In this document: piece after piece, positions 1 through 8,657 of the stretch
How the letters are laid out: each line of letters begins with the position of its first letter
Position numbering within the stretch: the stretch's first letter is position 1
Source: Kushneria indalinina DSM 14324
GTDB taxonomy: Bacteria > Pseudomonadota > Gammaproteobacteria > Pseudomonadales > Halomonadaceae
Assembly: GCF_003385845.1 (NCBI RefSeq)
Contig: NZ_QRDJ01000006.1
Coordinates: 434,001-498,000, forward strand
Reading direction: 5' to 3'
Length of the DNA: 64,000 nt
The notes under the pieces: model-generated
Seen by the model: only the letters and a program-made list of their open reading frames with translations
The model's database searches: none
What the model was told of the DNA's origin: nothing
Translations under genes and position numbers: made by a program

Positions 1-386
1 ATCACATAGGCCGAGTCACAAAAGATCGGAATCGAGACGATATAGCCGGTCAACGCCATCGCCCAGTCTTCGCGCTCCTTGCCCAGCAGACGCAGAATGC
101 TGCGCGCCAGGCGCTGTCCGGCGCCGGACACCTCCAGAATACGCCCCATCATCACGCCAAACCCGATGACCAGACCGATAGTGGCCAGCGTCGCCCCGAA
201 CCCGGTCGTAATGGCGCCGATGACTTCGTTGGCCGGCATGCCGCCGATCAAGCCGGCGAGCGAGGCCGCCGCGACCAGTGCCAGCAACGCATGCACACGG
301 GTCTTCAATACCAGAAAGATCATCACAAAGATGGCAATCCCCAGACCGATAATGACCTGGGGACCCGCAGCGGTGGCTTCTGTCAT
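1..386 (-). CDS. GntP-family acid-sugar permease (N-terminal part, runs off window)
   Basis: Only the first ~128 codons lie in the window; the gene continues beyond position 1. The start is the ATG at 386-384, 57 bases downstream of the denD stop, so it is probably the second gene of the leftward denD unit. The translated N-terminus is hydrophobic and ends in the segment GYIVSIPIFCDSAYVI, which resembles the conserved motif of GntP gluconate/acid-sugar:H+ symporters. Its position inside a D-erythronate/L-threonate locus suggests four-carbon sugar acid uptake across the inner membrane. The substrate is inferred from context only. Confidence 0.8.
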   Translation of the reverse strand, partial: MTEATAAGPQVIIGLGIAIFVMIFLVLKTRVHALLALVAAASLAGLIGGMPANEVIGAITTGFGATLATIGLVIGFGVMMGRILEVSGAGQRLARSILRLLGKEREDWAMALTGYIVSIPIFCDSAYV

Positions 387-443
387 GACAGTTTACTCCC
401 GTAAAGGGGGGGGATCGCCCGGCGCACCAGGCGATAGCAGGGG

Positions 444-1406
444 TCAGACGTTTTGATCGGCCAGGTAGCGCTGGTGGGCGCGCACGATGTCATCAAAGCG
501 CTCATCAACGTCAAAGCCCAGCGACAGGGCATGCTGGTTGTCAAACAGCGGCGCCCAGCTGTAGACAATCGACTCGATCTGCGCGTCACGCTCGTAACGA
601 ATCAGTGCCGCCGCCTCCGGTCCGGCCACACGCGCCAGACTCTCGACCATCTCCCGGACCTGGATCGACATGCCTGGCAGGTTGACGGTGCGACAGTTCC
701 CCATGCGCTCGCCATCAAGTGACAGCGCATGGGCGAGATTGTTGATGATGGTCTCCGGCGAGCAGATCCAGATGGCGAACTCGGGATCGATCGGACAGAT
801 CGCCTCTTCACCACTCAGCGGCTCGCGAATGATCGAACTGGCAAATGACGAGGCCGCCCGGTTGGGGCGCCCGGGGCGCACCACAATGGTCGGCAAACGA
901 CAGACCCTACCGTCGACAAACCCTCGGCGGCTGTAGTCATTGACCAGCAGTTCCCCCATGGCCTTTTGCGTACCGTAGGAGGAGAGCGGCTGCGGCGCGG
1001 TCTGCTCGGTGAGCGGTTCAGGCATGCCGGGGCCGAAAACGGCCAGCGAGCTGCTGAACAGAAAGCGGATGTGCCCCCCTCGATGGCGACAGGCTTCCAG
1101 CAGCGCGCGGGTGGCATCGAAATTGACCCTCATGCCCTCATCGAACTCCGCCTCGGCATGCGAGCTGACGATGGCCGCCAGATGGCACACGGCGATCGTA
1201 TCCTCGCGAAAGGCACGTTCGATCACATCGGGGTCACTGATATCGCCGACCACTGAATCGATGCGCGCGTCTTCCACCGGACAGGGCGCCAGATCCAGGC
1301 TGGTGACATGGCTGATGGACTGGCCGTCGAGCGAGCCCTGCTCAAGCAGTTTCGCCGCCAGTCGTGCGCCCAGAAATCCTGCGGCGCCGGTAATGATGAT
1401 ATGCAT
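444..1406 (-). CDS. denD: D-erythronate dehydrogenase (DenD-like NAD-dependent epimerase/dehydratase family)
   Basis: The 320-residue protein is an extended short-chain dehydrogenase. The N-terminal nucleotide-binding motif GAAGFLG is at about residues 7-13, and there is a YGTQK (YxxxK) catalytic pair near residue 145. In the known pathway DenD oxidises D-erythronate to 2-oxo-tetronate, which OtnI then isomerises. Here it sits divergent from ltnD-otnK-otnC-otnI and upstream of a GntP permease, the arrangement expected for this pathway. A 13-bp palindrome lies 20 bases upstream of its ATG, so repression by the adjacent FadR-type regulator is likely. The family is broad, so the specific name rests on the neighbours. 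Confidence 0.82.
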   Translation of the reverse strand: MHIIITGAAGFLGARLAAKLLEQGSLDGQSISHVTSLDLAPCPVEDARIDSVVGDISDPDVIERAFREDTIAVCHLAAIVSSHAEAEFDEGMRVNFDATRALLEACRHRGGHIRFLFSSSLAVFGPGMPEPLTEQTAPQPLSSYGTQKAMGELLVNDYSRRGFVDGRVCRLPTIVVRPGRPNRAASSFASSIIREPLSGEEAICPIDPEFAIWICSPETIINNLAHALSLDGERMGNCRTVNLPGMSIQVREMVESLARVAGPEAAALIRYERDAQIESIVYSWAPLFDNQHALSLGFDVDERFDDIVRAHQRYLADQNV

Positions 1407-1425
1407 GGCCTGCTCCCTTTCACTG

Positions 1426-1438
1426 GTTGTCAGACAGC
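1426..1438. promoter_or_regulatory. Putative FadR-type operator upstream of denD
   Basis: GTTGTCAGACAGC is an imperfect palindrome (GTTGTC-A-GACAgC) starting 20 bases before the denD start codon. It differs in two of 13 positions from the perfect palindrome at 1552-1564. The pairing of the two sites in a divergent promoter next to a FadR-family gene suggests an operator. Confidence 0.55.
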
Positions 1439-1551
1439 TTTGTCAAAAAGCCGTTTATACCTGCCGACTAGAGCGCCTGCGGCGAAGCCGTTAGCGTTCT
1501 CAATCGATATCATTCCAAGGACGTATTGAGTCTTTGCCCTTTTTTTGTGAT

Positions 1552-1564
1552 GTTGTCTGACAAC
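1552..1564. promoter_or_regulatory. Putative FadR-type operator upstream of the regulator/ltnD operon
   Basis: GTTGTCTGACAAC is a perfect 13-bp palindrome, a shape common for FCD-type GntR repressors. It overlaps the -10 position of a possible promoter (TTGAGT at 1526-1531, 17-bp spacer, GATGTT at 1549-1554) for the rightward operon. That placement would block transcription and suits autoregulation. Confidence 0.6.
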
Positions 1565-1656
1565 TATCGAGCGGGGCAATATGATCATTGGTCGAACAGC
1601 AGGTGCCGATGGATTGATGTTATCGGGGCGCAGGCTGAAACAAGGTGGTGGATATC

Positions 1657-2403
1657 ATGGCTGAGACGTTGTCGGATCGCTCGCCGGGATTTGCCGAACA
1701 GATTGCCGGCGCCCTGACGCGCGCCATTCATGGTGGTGAGCTGCGCGCCGGTGCGCGTTTGCCCACCGAGGCGGCGCTTTGGGAGCGTTATGGCGTCAGC
1801 CGCTCGGTGGTGCGCGAGGCGATCTCGATGCTGCGCAGTGCCGGGCTGGCGGTGTCCCGACGGGGCAGCGGCAGTTTTGTCGCCGATGAACCGCAGGTAT
1901 CGCTGGTGCAGGCGCTGCCCGGCGGCTCGCTGGCCTCGGTGCTGCACCTGCTGGAGCTGCGCCGTGCGCTGGAAGGCGAGGCGGCCTGTCTCGCCGCCAC
2001 GCGCTGCTCGCGCTCGCAGCTGCGGCGGTTGCGTAACGTCACAGTCGAGATCGACGAGGCGGTGGAAGCCGGCGAGTCCGGTGTGGATCAGGATCTGGCC
2101 TTTCACCGTGCCATTGCCGAGGCTTCGAACAATGAGTATTTCGTCACGGTGCTGGATTTTTACAACCGCTTTCTGCATCAGGCCATCGGTCTGACTCGCC
2201 GCAACGAGGCACGGCGCGAGACGTTCGTCGCCCAGGTGATCAGCGAGCATGAGGCGATCATCGATGCCATCGCGTCCGGCGATGGCGACCACGCCCGGCG
2301 GGCGGCGTGGTGGCATATGGATCAGGCGCGTCGCCGGCTCAACGATATTCCGCCGTCGCTGATCGAGGGGTTCGAACACGCCTGCAACGATCATCAGAAC
2401 TAA
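1657..2403 (+). CDS. FadR/FCD-family GntR transcriptional regulator of the acid-sugar locus
   Basis: The 248-residue protein has an N-terminal winged helix with the GntR pattern LPTEAALWERYGVSRSVVREA (split here as LPTEAALWERYG and VSRSVVREAI), then an all-helical FCD ligand domain with the usual Asp/His metal-ligand region. The ATG at 1657 is chosen over two in-frame GTGs at 1645/1648 because AAGGTGG lies 8 bases upstream of it. It is the first gene of the rightward operon, 20 bases before ltnD, and faces denD. It most likely represses both arms and is relieved by a four-carbon acid sugar or intermediate; the ligand is inference. Confidence 0.88.
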   Translation: MAETLSDRSPGFAEQIAGALTRAIHGGELRAGARLPTEAALWERYGVSRSVVREAISMLRSAGLAVSRRGSGSFVADEPQVSLVQALPGGSLASVLHLLELRRALEGEAACLAATRCSRSQLRRLRNVTVEIDEAVEAGESGVDQDLAFHRAIAEASNNEYFVTVLDFYNRFLHQAIGLTRRNEARRETFVAQVISEHEAIIDAIASGDGDHARRAAWWHMDQARRRLNDIPPSLIEGFEHACNDHQN

Positions 2404-2423
2404 CCACACGAGGGAACGCGGAT

Positions 2424-3329
2424 ATGGCAGACAGGCTCAGGACAGGCGTCATCGGGCTCGGATCAATGGGGCTGGGTATGGCCACCTCACTGGTGCGGGA
2501 AGGCTTTGACACCCGTGGATGTGACATCAACCCCGCTGCGCTTGAAAAGCTGGCCGAGGCGGGCGGTACCCCGGTGCAAAGACCGGCTGACATGGGCAGC
2601 GGTGTCGATATCGTTTTTCTGGTGGTGGTCAATGCCGAGCAGATGCGCCAGGTGCTCTTTGGTGACAACGGCCTCGCGACCACGCTCTCGCCCGGCAGCA
2701 TCGTGGTGGGCTGTGCCACCGCCGCACCGGAGGCCGTGATTGCGCTGGCCGAGGAACTGGCGGCACAGCAGATTCACTATCTCGACATTCCCATCTCCGG
2801 TGGCGCGGTCAAATCCGCCGCCGGTGAGCTGACGCTGATGGCCTCCGGCCCCGCCGAGGTCTTCGAGCGTGCCCAGCCGGCACTGGATGCGATCGCCGCC
2901 ACCATTTTTCGCCTCGGCGAGGCACCGGGGGAGGGCTCTCAGGTCAAGCTGGTCAATCAGCTGCTGGCGGGGGTGCACATTGCCGCGGCGGCCGAGGCGA
3001 TGGCCTACGGCATCAAAAGTGGCTGTGATCCGCAAACGCTGTATGAGGTGATCACCCAAAGCGCCGGCAACTCCTGGATGTTCGAAAACCGCGTGCCGCA
3101 CATTATTGATGGTGACTACACCCCGCGCTCGGCGGTGGACATCTTCGTCAAGGATCTGGGGCTGGTGCACGACACCGCTCGCGCCAATCGCTTCCCGCTG
3201 CCGATGACCGCCCAGGCCTTGACCATGTTCAGCCAGGCTTCCTCCATGGGATATGGCCGCGAGGATGATGCCGGCGTCGTGCGTATCTTCCCGGGGATCG
3301 ATTTACCCACTTGTGCTGCCAACGACTAA
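2424..3329 (+). CDS. ltnD: L-threonate dehydrogenase (beta-hydroxyacid dehydrogenase family)
   Basis: The 301-residue protein begins with the Rossmann motif GLGSMGLGMA. It carries the family substrate motif DIPISGG near residue 122 and the catalytic-lysine segment GSQVKLVNQLL near residue 172. The known LtnD oxidises L-threonate to 2-oxo-tetronate with NAD. The ATG at 2424 follows a weak GAGGGAACG ribosome site; upstream in-frame codons overlap the regulator gene and are not needed. It is 24 bases before otnK in the same operon. 3-hydroxyisobutyrate or tartronate-semialdehyde reductase would be the alternative names, but the otnK/otnC/otnI context favours LtnD. Confidence 0.87.
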   Translation: MADRLRTGVIGLGSMGLGMATSLVREGFDTRGCDINPAALEKLAEAGGTPVQRPADMGSGVDIVFLVVVNAEQMRQVLFGDNGLATTLSPGSIVVGCATAAPEAVIALAEELAAQQIHYLDIPISGGAVKSAAGELTLMASGPAEVFERAQPALDAIAATIFRLGEAPGEGSQVKLVNQLLAGVHIAAAAEAMAYGIKSGCDPQTLYEVITQSAGNSWMFENRVPHIIDGDYTPRSAVDIFVKDLGLVHDTARANRFPLPMTAQALTMFSQASSMGYGREDDAGVVRIFPGIDLPTCAAND

Positions 3330-3352
3330 TTCTGCCAATCAGGGAGAGCCCC

Positions 3353-4624
3353 ATGCCTTTACTGGGCTGTATTGCAGATGACTTTACCGGTGCCACCGAT
3401 CTGGCCAGTCAGCTGGTCAGTATCGGCATGCGCACCGTGCAGACCATCGGCGTCCCCGATCAGGGACTGGCCGACGAGCTGAAGGACGTTGATGCCGTGG
3501 TAGTCGCACTCAAGAGCCGCACAATTCCGGCGGCAGAGGCGATCTCGCAGTCGCTGGCGGCGCTTGAATGGCTCCAGGCCCGCGGCTGCGAGCAGTTCTA
3601 CTTCAAGTACTGCTCGACCTTTGACTCTACCGCCGAGGGCAACATCGGGCCGGTCACCGATGCGCTGATGGAAGCACTTGAGGTGCCCTTTACCGTGGCC
3701 TGTCCGGCACTGCCGGCCAATCGCCGCACCGTCTACAACGGCTATCTGTTTGCGGGTGGCGTGCCGCTCAATGAAAGCGGTATGCAGGACCACCCGCTGA
3801 CGCCCATGACGGACGCCAACCTGGTGCGCGTCATGGGCAGCCAGACCCGCCACCGGGTCGGACTGGTCGACTTTGATTGCGTGCGCCAGGGCAGCGAGGC
3901 GGTGCGACACCGCTTTGACGCGCTGCAGGCGGAGGGCGTCGGTGTGGCGATTCTCGACGCCGTCGAGCAGCGCGATCTGGAAACGCTGGGCGAGGCCTGT
4001 CGTGACCTGACGCTTTTGACCGCGGGGTCCGGTCTGGCGCTGGGCCTTCGCACGCGCTGGGCGGATCAGCTCACGGGGGATAGCGCCGCCGAACTGCCGG
4101 CCGTTTCGGGTCGTGAGGCCATTCTGAGCGGCAGCTGCTCAAGGGCCACGCTGGCCCAGGTGGAGCACGCCCGAGCGCACTATCCTCATTACCGTCTCGA
4201 TGCCCTGGCACTGGCCGAAGACTTCCGTGGGGAAGTGGATGCAGGACTGTCGATGGCGCGTGATCATCTCGATCAGTCGCCTGTACTGATCTATGCCAGT
4301 GCCTCTCCTGACAATGTCAAAAAGGCGCAACAGGCGCTGGGCGTACAGGAAGCCGGCGAGATCGTCGAGCGCGCGCTGGGCGAGATCGCCGCGACGCTGG
4401 TCAGTGAACTGGGCGTGCGCCGTCTGCTGGTCGCCGGGGGCGAAAGCTCAGGCGCCGTGGTCAGTGCGCTCAACGTGAAAGGTCTTCAGATCGGGCCGAG
4501 TATCGATCCGGGCGTGCCCTGGACCGTCACACTGGGCAGCAGTGAGCGGCTTGCGCTGGCGCTCAAGTCGGGCAATTTCGGCGGTGAAGACTTCATGACA
4601 AAGGCCTGGGAGAGCATGCCATGA
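3353..4624 (+). CDS. otnK: 3-oxo-tetronate kinase (DUF1537 family)
   Basis: The 423-residue protein starts with GCIADDFTGATDLASQL, the signature of the DUF1537 four-carbon acid-sugar kinases. It ends with the nucleotide-binding domain containing LLVAGGESSGAVVSAL (two adjacent short motifs near residue 365). OtnK phosphorylates 3-oxo-tetronate to 3-oxo-tetronate 4-phosphate using ATP. The start at ATG 3353 has AGGGAG 8 bases upstream. The stop overlaps the otnC start by four bases (ATGA), indicating translational coupling. Confidence 0.93.
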   Translation: MPLLGCIADDFTGATDLASQLVSIGMRTVQTIGVPDQGLADELKDVDAVVVALKSRTIPAAEAISQSLAALEWLQARGCEQFYFKYCSTFDSTAEGNIGPVTDALMEALEVPFTVACPALPANRRTVYNGYLFAGGVPLNESGMQDHPLTPMTDANLVRVMGSQTRHRVGLVDFDCVRQGSEAVRHRFDALQAEGVGVAILDAVEQRDLETLGEACRDLTLLTAGSGLALGLRTRWADQLTGDSAAELPAVSGREAILSGSCSRATLAQVEHARAHYPHYRLDALALAEDFRGEVDAGLSMARDHLDQSPVLIYASASPDNVKKAQQALGVQEAGEIVERALGEIAATLVSELGVRRLLVAGGESSGAVVSALNVKGLQIGPSIDPGVPWTVTLGSSERLALALKSGNFGGEDFMTKAWESMP

Positions 4625-5280
4625 GCCATATCAATACCCACAGCGAAGAAAATCGCCTGCGTGAAGAGATCAGCGAGATCGGGCGCGCCTTTCGCCAGTT
4701 GGGTCTCGCCCCCGGCACCTCCGGCAACCTCAGCGCCAAATGTGACGGCGGCTGGCTGATGACGCCCACCAACGCGAGCCTGGGCGCGCTGGACCCGGCC
4801 GAGATCTCGATGCTCGACTGGGAGGGCAACCTGATCTCCGGCAAGCCGCCGACCAAGGAGTCCTTTCTCCACCGCGCCTTCTATGAGTCGCGCGAGGAAG
4901 CCGGCGGTGTCATCCATCTGCATTCGACCTACGCCTCAGCGGTCTCCTGCCTCAAGGGGCTGGATGAGCGCTCCTGTATCCCGCCGATCACGCCCTATTT
5001 CGTGATGCGCGTGGGCCGTCTGCCGCTGCTGCCCTATTTCCAGCCCGGCGATCCGGCGATGGGCGAGGCCGTGCGTGACTACGCCCCGGAGTACAGCGCC
5101 GTACTGCTGGCCAACCACGGCCCGGTGGTGGCCGGCAAGAGTCTGGAAGCGGCGCGCAACGCCATCGAGGAGCTGGAAGAGACCGCGCGTCTGTTTCTGC
5201 TGCTTCAGGGTCAGCAGATCAATACCCTGGATGAAGCGCAGATCGATGGGCTGCGCCAGCAGTTCGGTGCCCGCTGGTAG
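4621..5280 (+). CDS. otnC: 3-oxo-tetronate 4-phosphate decarboxylase (class II aldolase family)
   Basis: The 219-residue class II aldolase/adducin fold has GTSGNLS near residue 33. The metal-binding HLHS lies near residue 99, and a third histidine sits in LANHGPV near residue 164. OtnC decarboxylates 3-oxo-tetronate 4-phosphate to dihydroxyacetone phosphate, linking the pathway to glycolysis. It overlaps otnK by four bases and is followed after 65 bases by otnI. An L-fuculose-phosphate-type aldolase is the family alternative, but the operon settles the role. Confidence 0.9.
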   Translation: MSHINTHSEENRLREEISEIGRAFRQLGLAPGTSGNLSAKCDGGWLMTPTNASLGALDPAEISMLDWEGNLISGKPPTKESFLHRAFYESREEAGGVIHLHSTYASAVSCLKGLDERSCIPPITPYFVMRVGRLPLLPYFQPGDPAMGEAVRDYAPEYSAVLLANHGPVVAGKSLEAARNAIEELEETARLFLLLQGQQINTLDEAQIDGLRQQFGARW

Positions 5281-5345
5281 TGATCCGGCCCGCGGTGCCC
5301 GCCGGTGCCGGGGGCTATCCTGTCATCCCTTTTCAAGGAGCGCTC

Positions 5346-6128
5346 ATGCCGCGTTTTGCTGCCAACCTCACCACGATGTTCAACGAAGTCTCGTTTATGC
5401 AGCGCTTTGGAGAGGCTGCCGGACAGGGCTTTGAAGCGGTGGAATATCTCTTTCCCTACGCCTTTGACCCCGATGAGATTGCCCGGGAGCTCAAGCGTCA
5501 TGACCTGAAACAGGTCCTGTTCAACCTGCCGGCGGGCGACTGGGACGCCGGCGAGCGCGGGCTTGCCGCGCTGCCCGGGCGCGAAAGCGAGTTTCGTGAC
5601 AGCGTGGAGACGGCGATTCGCTACGCCCGCGCGCTGAACTGCCCCAGGGTGCACGCCATGGCCGGGGTGGCCGGCGAGGGGGCGGATCCTGCGGTCATGC
5701 ACGATACCTATCTGGACAACATTCGCTTCGCCGCGCGACGACTTCAGGAGGAGGGCATTACGCTGCTGCTCGAGCCGATCAACAGCCGCGACATGCCGGG
5801 TTATTTCATCAACTATCAGCATGAAGCGCATGACGTGATCGAGACGCTGGGCGAGCCCAATGTGCAGGTACAGATGGACTTCTATCACACCCAGATCATG
5901 GAAGGGGACATCTGGGAAACCTTCCGGGAGTACCGCGAGGGCGTCGGCCATATCCAGGTTGCCGGCGTGCCCGAGCGACACGAGCCCGACAGCGGCGAGG
6001 TCAACTACGCCTGGCTTTTTGAGCAGCTCGACCAGGCCGGTTTCGACGGCTGGCTGGGCTGTGAGTACAAGCCCCGCGGTGAGACAGCCGCAGGGCTTGG
6101 GTGGTTTGCACCCTGGCGTCGGGGCTAA
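5346..6128 (+). CDS. otnI: 2-oxo-tetronate isomerase (hydroxypyruvate isomerase family)
   Basis: The 260-residue protein is a xylose-isomerase-like TIM barrel of the Hyi/OtnI family, with the metal-binding glutamate in LLLEPINSRDMPG near residue 140 and QMDFYHTQ near residue 178. It interconverts 2-oxo- and 3-oxo-tetronate, joining the DenD/LtnD products to OtnK. The ATG at 5346 is preceded by AAGGAG at 5335-5340. It is the last gene of the operon; a 7-bp hairpin (6113-6134) overlaps its stop but lacks a T-run. Confidence 0.9.
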   Translation: MPRFAANLTTMFNEVSFMQRFGEAAGQGFEAVEYLFPYAFDPDEIARELKRHDLKQVLFNLPAGDWDAGERGLAALPGRESEFRDSVETAIRYARALNCPRVHAMAGVAGEGADPAVMHDTYLDNIRFAARRLQEEGITLLLEPINSRDMPGYFINYQHEAHDVIETLGEPNVQVQMDFYHTQIMEGDIWETFREYREGVGHIQVAGVPERHEPDSGEVNYAWLFEQLDQAGFDGWLGCEYKPRGETAAGLGWFAPWRRG

Positions 6129-6159
6129 CGCCAGAGCAGTCGGGGGCTACGGCCGGGGC

Positions 6160-7674
6160 TCAGTCGCCTCTGGTCAGGCTGAGCATCGAGCCCTCCTTTT
6201 CGGCGGCAATATGCCAGGCCAGTGCTTTTTCCAGGCAGTGGGGCGTATGGCCGCCGCGCTGGCACGCTTCACTGAAATACTCCCGCAGCGCCGGACGATA
6301 CAGCGGGTCGGCGCAGTGCTCGATAATGACCCCGGCACGTTCTCGCGGGGCCAGGCCGCGCAGGTCGGCCAGACCATGCTCGGTGACCAGGATATCGACG
6401 TCGTGCTCATTGTGATCCACGTGGCTGACGAAGGGCACCAGGCTTGAAAGCGCGCCGTTTTTGGCGGTCGACTTGGTAATGAAGATCGACAGATGGCCGT
6501 TGCGGGCGAAATCGCCCGAGCCGCCGATGCCGTTCATCATTTTCGTGCCGTTGACGTGGGTCGAGTTCACGTTGCCGTAGATGTCGGCCTCGAGCGCGGT
6601 ATTGATGGCAATAATGCCCAGGCGTCGCACGATGCCCGGGTGGTTCGACATCTCCTGCGGGCGCAGCACGATGCGGTCGCGATAGTCCGCCAGATGGGAC
6701 CAGACCCTTTTGCCGCACTCCTCGGACAGCGTGATCGAACTGCCCGAAGCAAAGGTCATCCTGCCGCTGTCGAGCAGATTGAACGTGCTGTCCTGGAGTA
6801 CCTCCGAGTACATGGTCAGATTCTCGAACGGCCCGTCGAGCAGGCCGTTGAGCACGGCATTGGCCATGGTGCCGATGCCGGCCTGCAGCGGCATCAGCGA
6901 CGGCGGCAGCCGGCCCACTTCCACTTCGTGTTCGAAAAAATCGATCAAATGCCGGGCGATGCGCCGGGTGTCTTCGTTGGGCACACCCACCGTGGAGGGG
7001 CTGTCCTGGCCCTCGGTCAGCACGATGGCGGCGATTTTGTCCGAGTCGATGGCGATGTGGGGCGTGCCGATACGGCTGCCGGCATCCGTCACCGGGATGG
7101 GCTGGCGGGACGGGCGCATCTGCGGAATATAGATGTCATGCAGACCGATCAGCGCCTCGGGCGTGTTGAGGTTGATCTCGACGATCACCCTGTCGGCCAG
7201 AATCGCAAAGCTTGCCGAGTTGCCTACCGAAGCCGTGGGGACGATGCCGCCGTCCTCAGTAATCGCACAGGCCTCGATGACGGCCACATCGATATGGCCG
7301 AGCTGCTTGTTGCGCAGCTGCTCGACGGTTTCCGACAGGTGCTGGTCAATGAACATTACCTCGCCGCGATTGATGGCCGCTCTGAGCGTGGCGTCCACCT
7401 GAAAGGGCATGCGCCGTGCCAGCACGCCGGCCTCGGTCAGATGGCGGTCGATGTCATTGCCCAGCGATGCCCCGGTCATCAGGCTGATCTTCAACGGATC
7501 GCGCTGTGCCCGGCGTGCCAGCGCCAGCGGCACGTCCTTGGCTTCCCCGGCCCGGGTAAAGCCGCTCATGCCGACAATCATGCCGTCCTGAATCAGTTCG
7601 GCGGCTTCATCGGCGCTCATCAGGCGCGATTCCCATCCCTTCAACTGACAGCGGTCGCTGGCGGTGACTTTCAT
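6160..7674 (-). CDS. Acetyl-CoA hydrolase/transferase family, probably succinyl-CoA:acetate CoA-transferase
   Basis: At 504 residues it matches the usual length of class I CoA-transferases of the AarC/Cat1 type. The catalytic glutamate segment MYSEVLQDS is near residue 290, preceded by GIGTMANAVLNGL. The oxyanion-loop motif MNGIGGSGDFARNG is near residue 388. The family transfers CoA between succinyl-CoA and acetate, used in acetate detoxification or a modified TCA cycle. It stands alone, convergent with otnI, with CTTCTCC (AGGAGAAG on the coding strand) just before the ATG at 7674. Which carboxylic acid is used cannot be read from sequence. Confidence 0.85.
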   Translation of the reverse strand: MKVTASDRCQLKGWESRLMSADEAAELIQDGMIVGMSGFTRAGEAKDVPLALARRAQRDPLKISLMTGASLGNDIDRHLTEAGVLARRMPFQVDATLRAAINRGEVMFIDQHLSETVEQLRNKQLGHIDVAVIEACAITEDGGIVPTASVGNSASFAILADRVIVEINLNTPEALIGLHDIYIPQMRPSRQPIPVTDAGSRIGTPHIAIDSDKIAAIVLTEGQDSPSTVGVPNEDTRRIARHLIDFFEHEVEVGRLPPSLMPLQAGIGTMANAVLNGLLDGPFENLTMYSEVLQDSTFNLLDSGRMTFASGSSITLSEECGKRVWSHLADYRDRIVLRPQEMSNHPGIVRRLGIIAINTALEADIYGNVNSTHVNGTKMMNGIGGSGDFARNGHLSIFITKSTAKNGALSSLVPFVSHVDHNEHDVDILVTEHGLADLRGLAPRERAGVIIEHCADPLYRPALREYFSEACQRGGHTPHCLEKALAWHIAAEKEGSMLSLTRGD

Positions 7675-7725
7675 GTCGCTTCTCCTTCCCGAATCATCCC
7701 GGATAACGGCGCGGGGGATACGTTG

Positions 7726-7737
7726 ATGTCATACAAC
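7726..7737. promoter_or_regulatory. GTTGTATGACAT element upstream of the CoA-transferase
   Basis: On the coding strand GTTGTATGACAT lies 51 bases before the CoA-transferase start. With its next base it matches the palindrome at 1552-1564 in 11 of 13 positions. The same 12 bases occur at 57567-57578. A shared FCD-type regulator is possible, but a 12-bp match in 64 kb can arise by chance. Confidence 0.3.
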
Positions 7738-7800
7738 TCTCTGATACCCAACGTTATACGCTTGCAGCAGGGCAATCCGTGCGCCAGATCAAAAACCACG

Positions 7801-7824
7801 AAAAAGGGCCCTCGAAAGGGCCCT
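7801..7824 (-). terminator. Rho-independent terminator of the nir/FNT unit
   Basis: On the minus strand the stem AGGGCCC, loop TTTCGA and GGGCCCT are followed by TTTT, 21 bases beyond the FNT transporter stop. It closes the leftward nitrite unit. Confidence 0.85.
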
Positions 7825-7844
7825 GACAGGAAGCAGGAGATGGC

Positions 7845-8657
7845 TTACATCAGCTCTCTTTTGGGGCCGGTGCGCACGTGCGTGCTGTAGAGCGTCAGCC
7901 CCGTAAAGGCCAGCCCGCCGGTCAGGTTGCCCAGCACGGTGGGGATCTCGTTCCACCACATGTAGTCCCACACCGAGAAATCACCGCCCATGATCAGCGC
8001 CGAGGGGAAAAGAAACATGTTGACGATCGAGTGCTCAAAGCCCATGTAGAAAAACAGCATGATCGGCATCCACATGGCAATTGCCTTGCCGCTGACCGAG
8101 GTGGAGACCATGGCACCGACCACGCCCATCGAGACCATCCAGTTGCACAGCATGCCGCGCATGAAGATGGTGAACCAGCCGGCCAGACCGTGCTCGGCGT
8201 AGCCCAGGGTGCGCGCCTTGCCGATGCTGGCAATCCGATCACCGATCTCCCCCGGGGCGATGGAAAAGCCGTAGGTGAGAATGAAGGCCATCATGAAGGC
8301 CACCGTCAGTGCCCCGCCCAGGTTGCCCAGAAATACCCAGCCCCAGTTGCGCAGGATGCCGCCGGGGGTCACGCCCGGGCGCCGATCCAGCAGTGCCAGC
8401 GGGGTGAGCATGAACACGCCCGTGAGCAGGTCAAAGCCCATCAGATAGAGCATGACAAAGCCGACCGGGAAGAGTATCGCGCCTACCAATGGCTGGCCGG
8501 TCTGGACGGTAATGGTGATCGCAAAGGCGGCGGCCAGCGCCAGGATAGCGCCGGCCATGAAGGCACGAATCAGCGTGTCGCGCGTGGACATCGAAATCTT
8601 GGACGCGCCGGAATCCACCATTTTGGTGGCGAATTCCGCAGGGGTCAGATAGGACAT
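7845..8657 (-). CDS. nirC: Formate/nitrite transporter family channel, probable nitrite channel
   Basis: The 270-residue protein has about six hydrophobic segments, with family motifs such as ILFPVGFVMLYL near residue 80, RGMLCNWMV near residue 166, and GFEHSIVNMF near residue 206. FNT proteins are pentameric inner-membrane channels for formate or nitrite. Placement after nirB-nirD, before a terminator, points to nitrite import. A 208-base gap with a strong hairpin separates it from nirD, so its expression may differ from nirBD. FocA-like formate transport remains possible. Confidence 0.8.
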   Translation of the reverse strand: MSYLTPAEFATKMVDSGASKISMSTRDTLIRAFMAGAILALAAAFAITITVQTGQPLVGAILFPVGFVMLYLMGFDLLTGVFMLTPLALLDRRPGVTPGGILRNWGWVFLGNLGGALTVAFMMAFILTYGFSIAPGEIGDRIASIGKARTLGYAEHGLAGWFTIFMRGMLCNWMVSMGVVGAMVSTSVSGKAIAMWMPIMLFFYMGFEHSIVNMFLFPSALIMGGDFSVWDYMWWNEIPTVLGNLTGGLAFTGLTLYSTHVRTGPKRELM

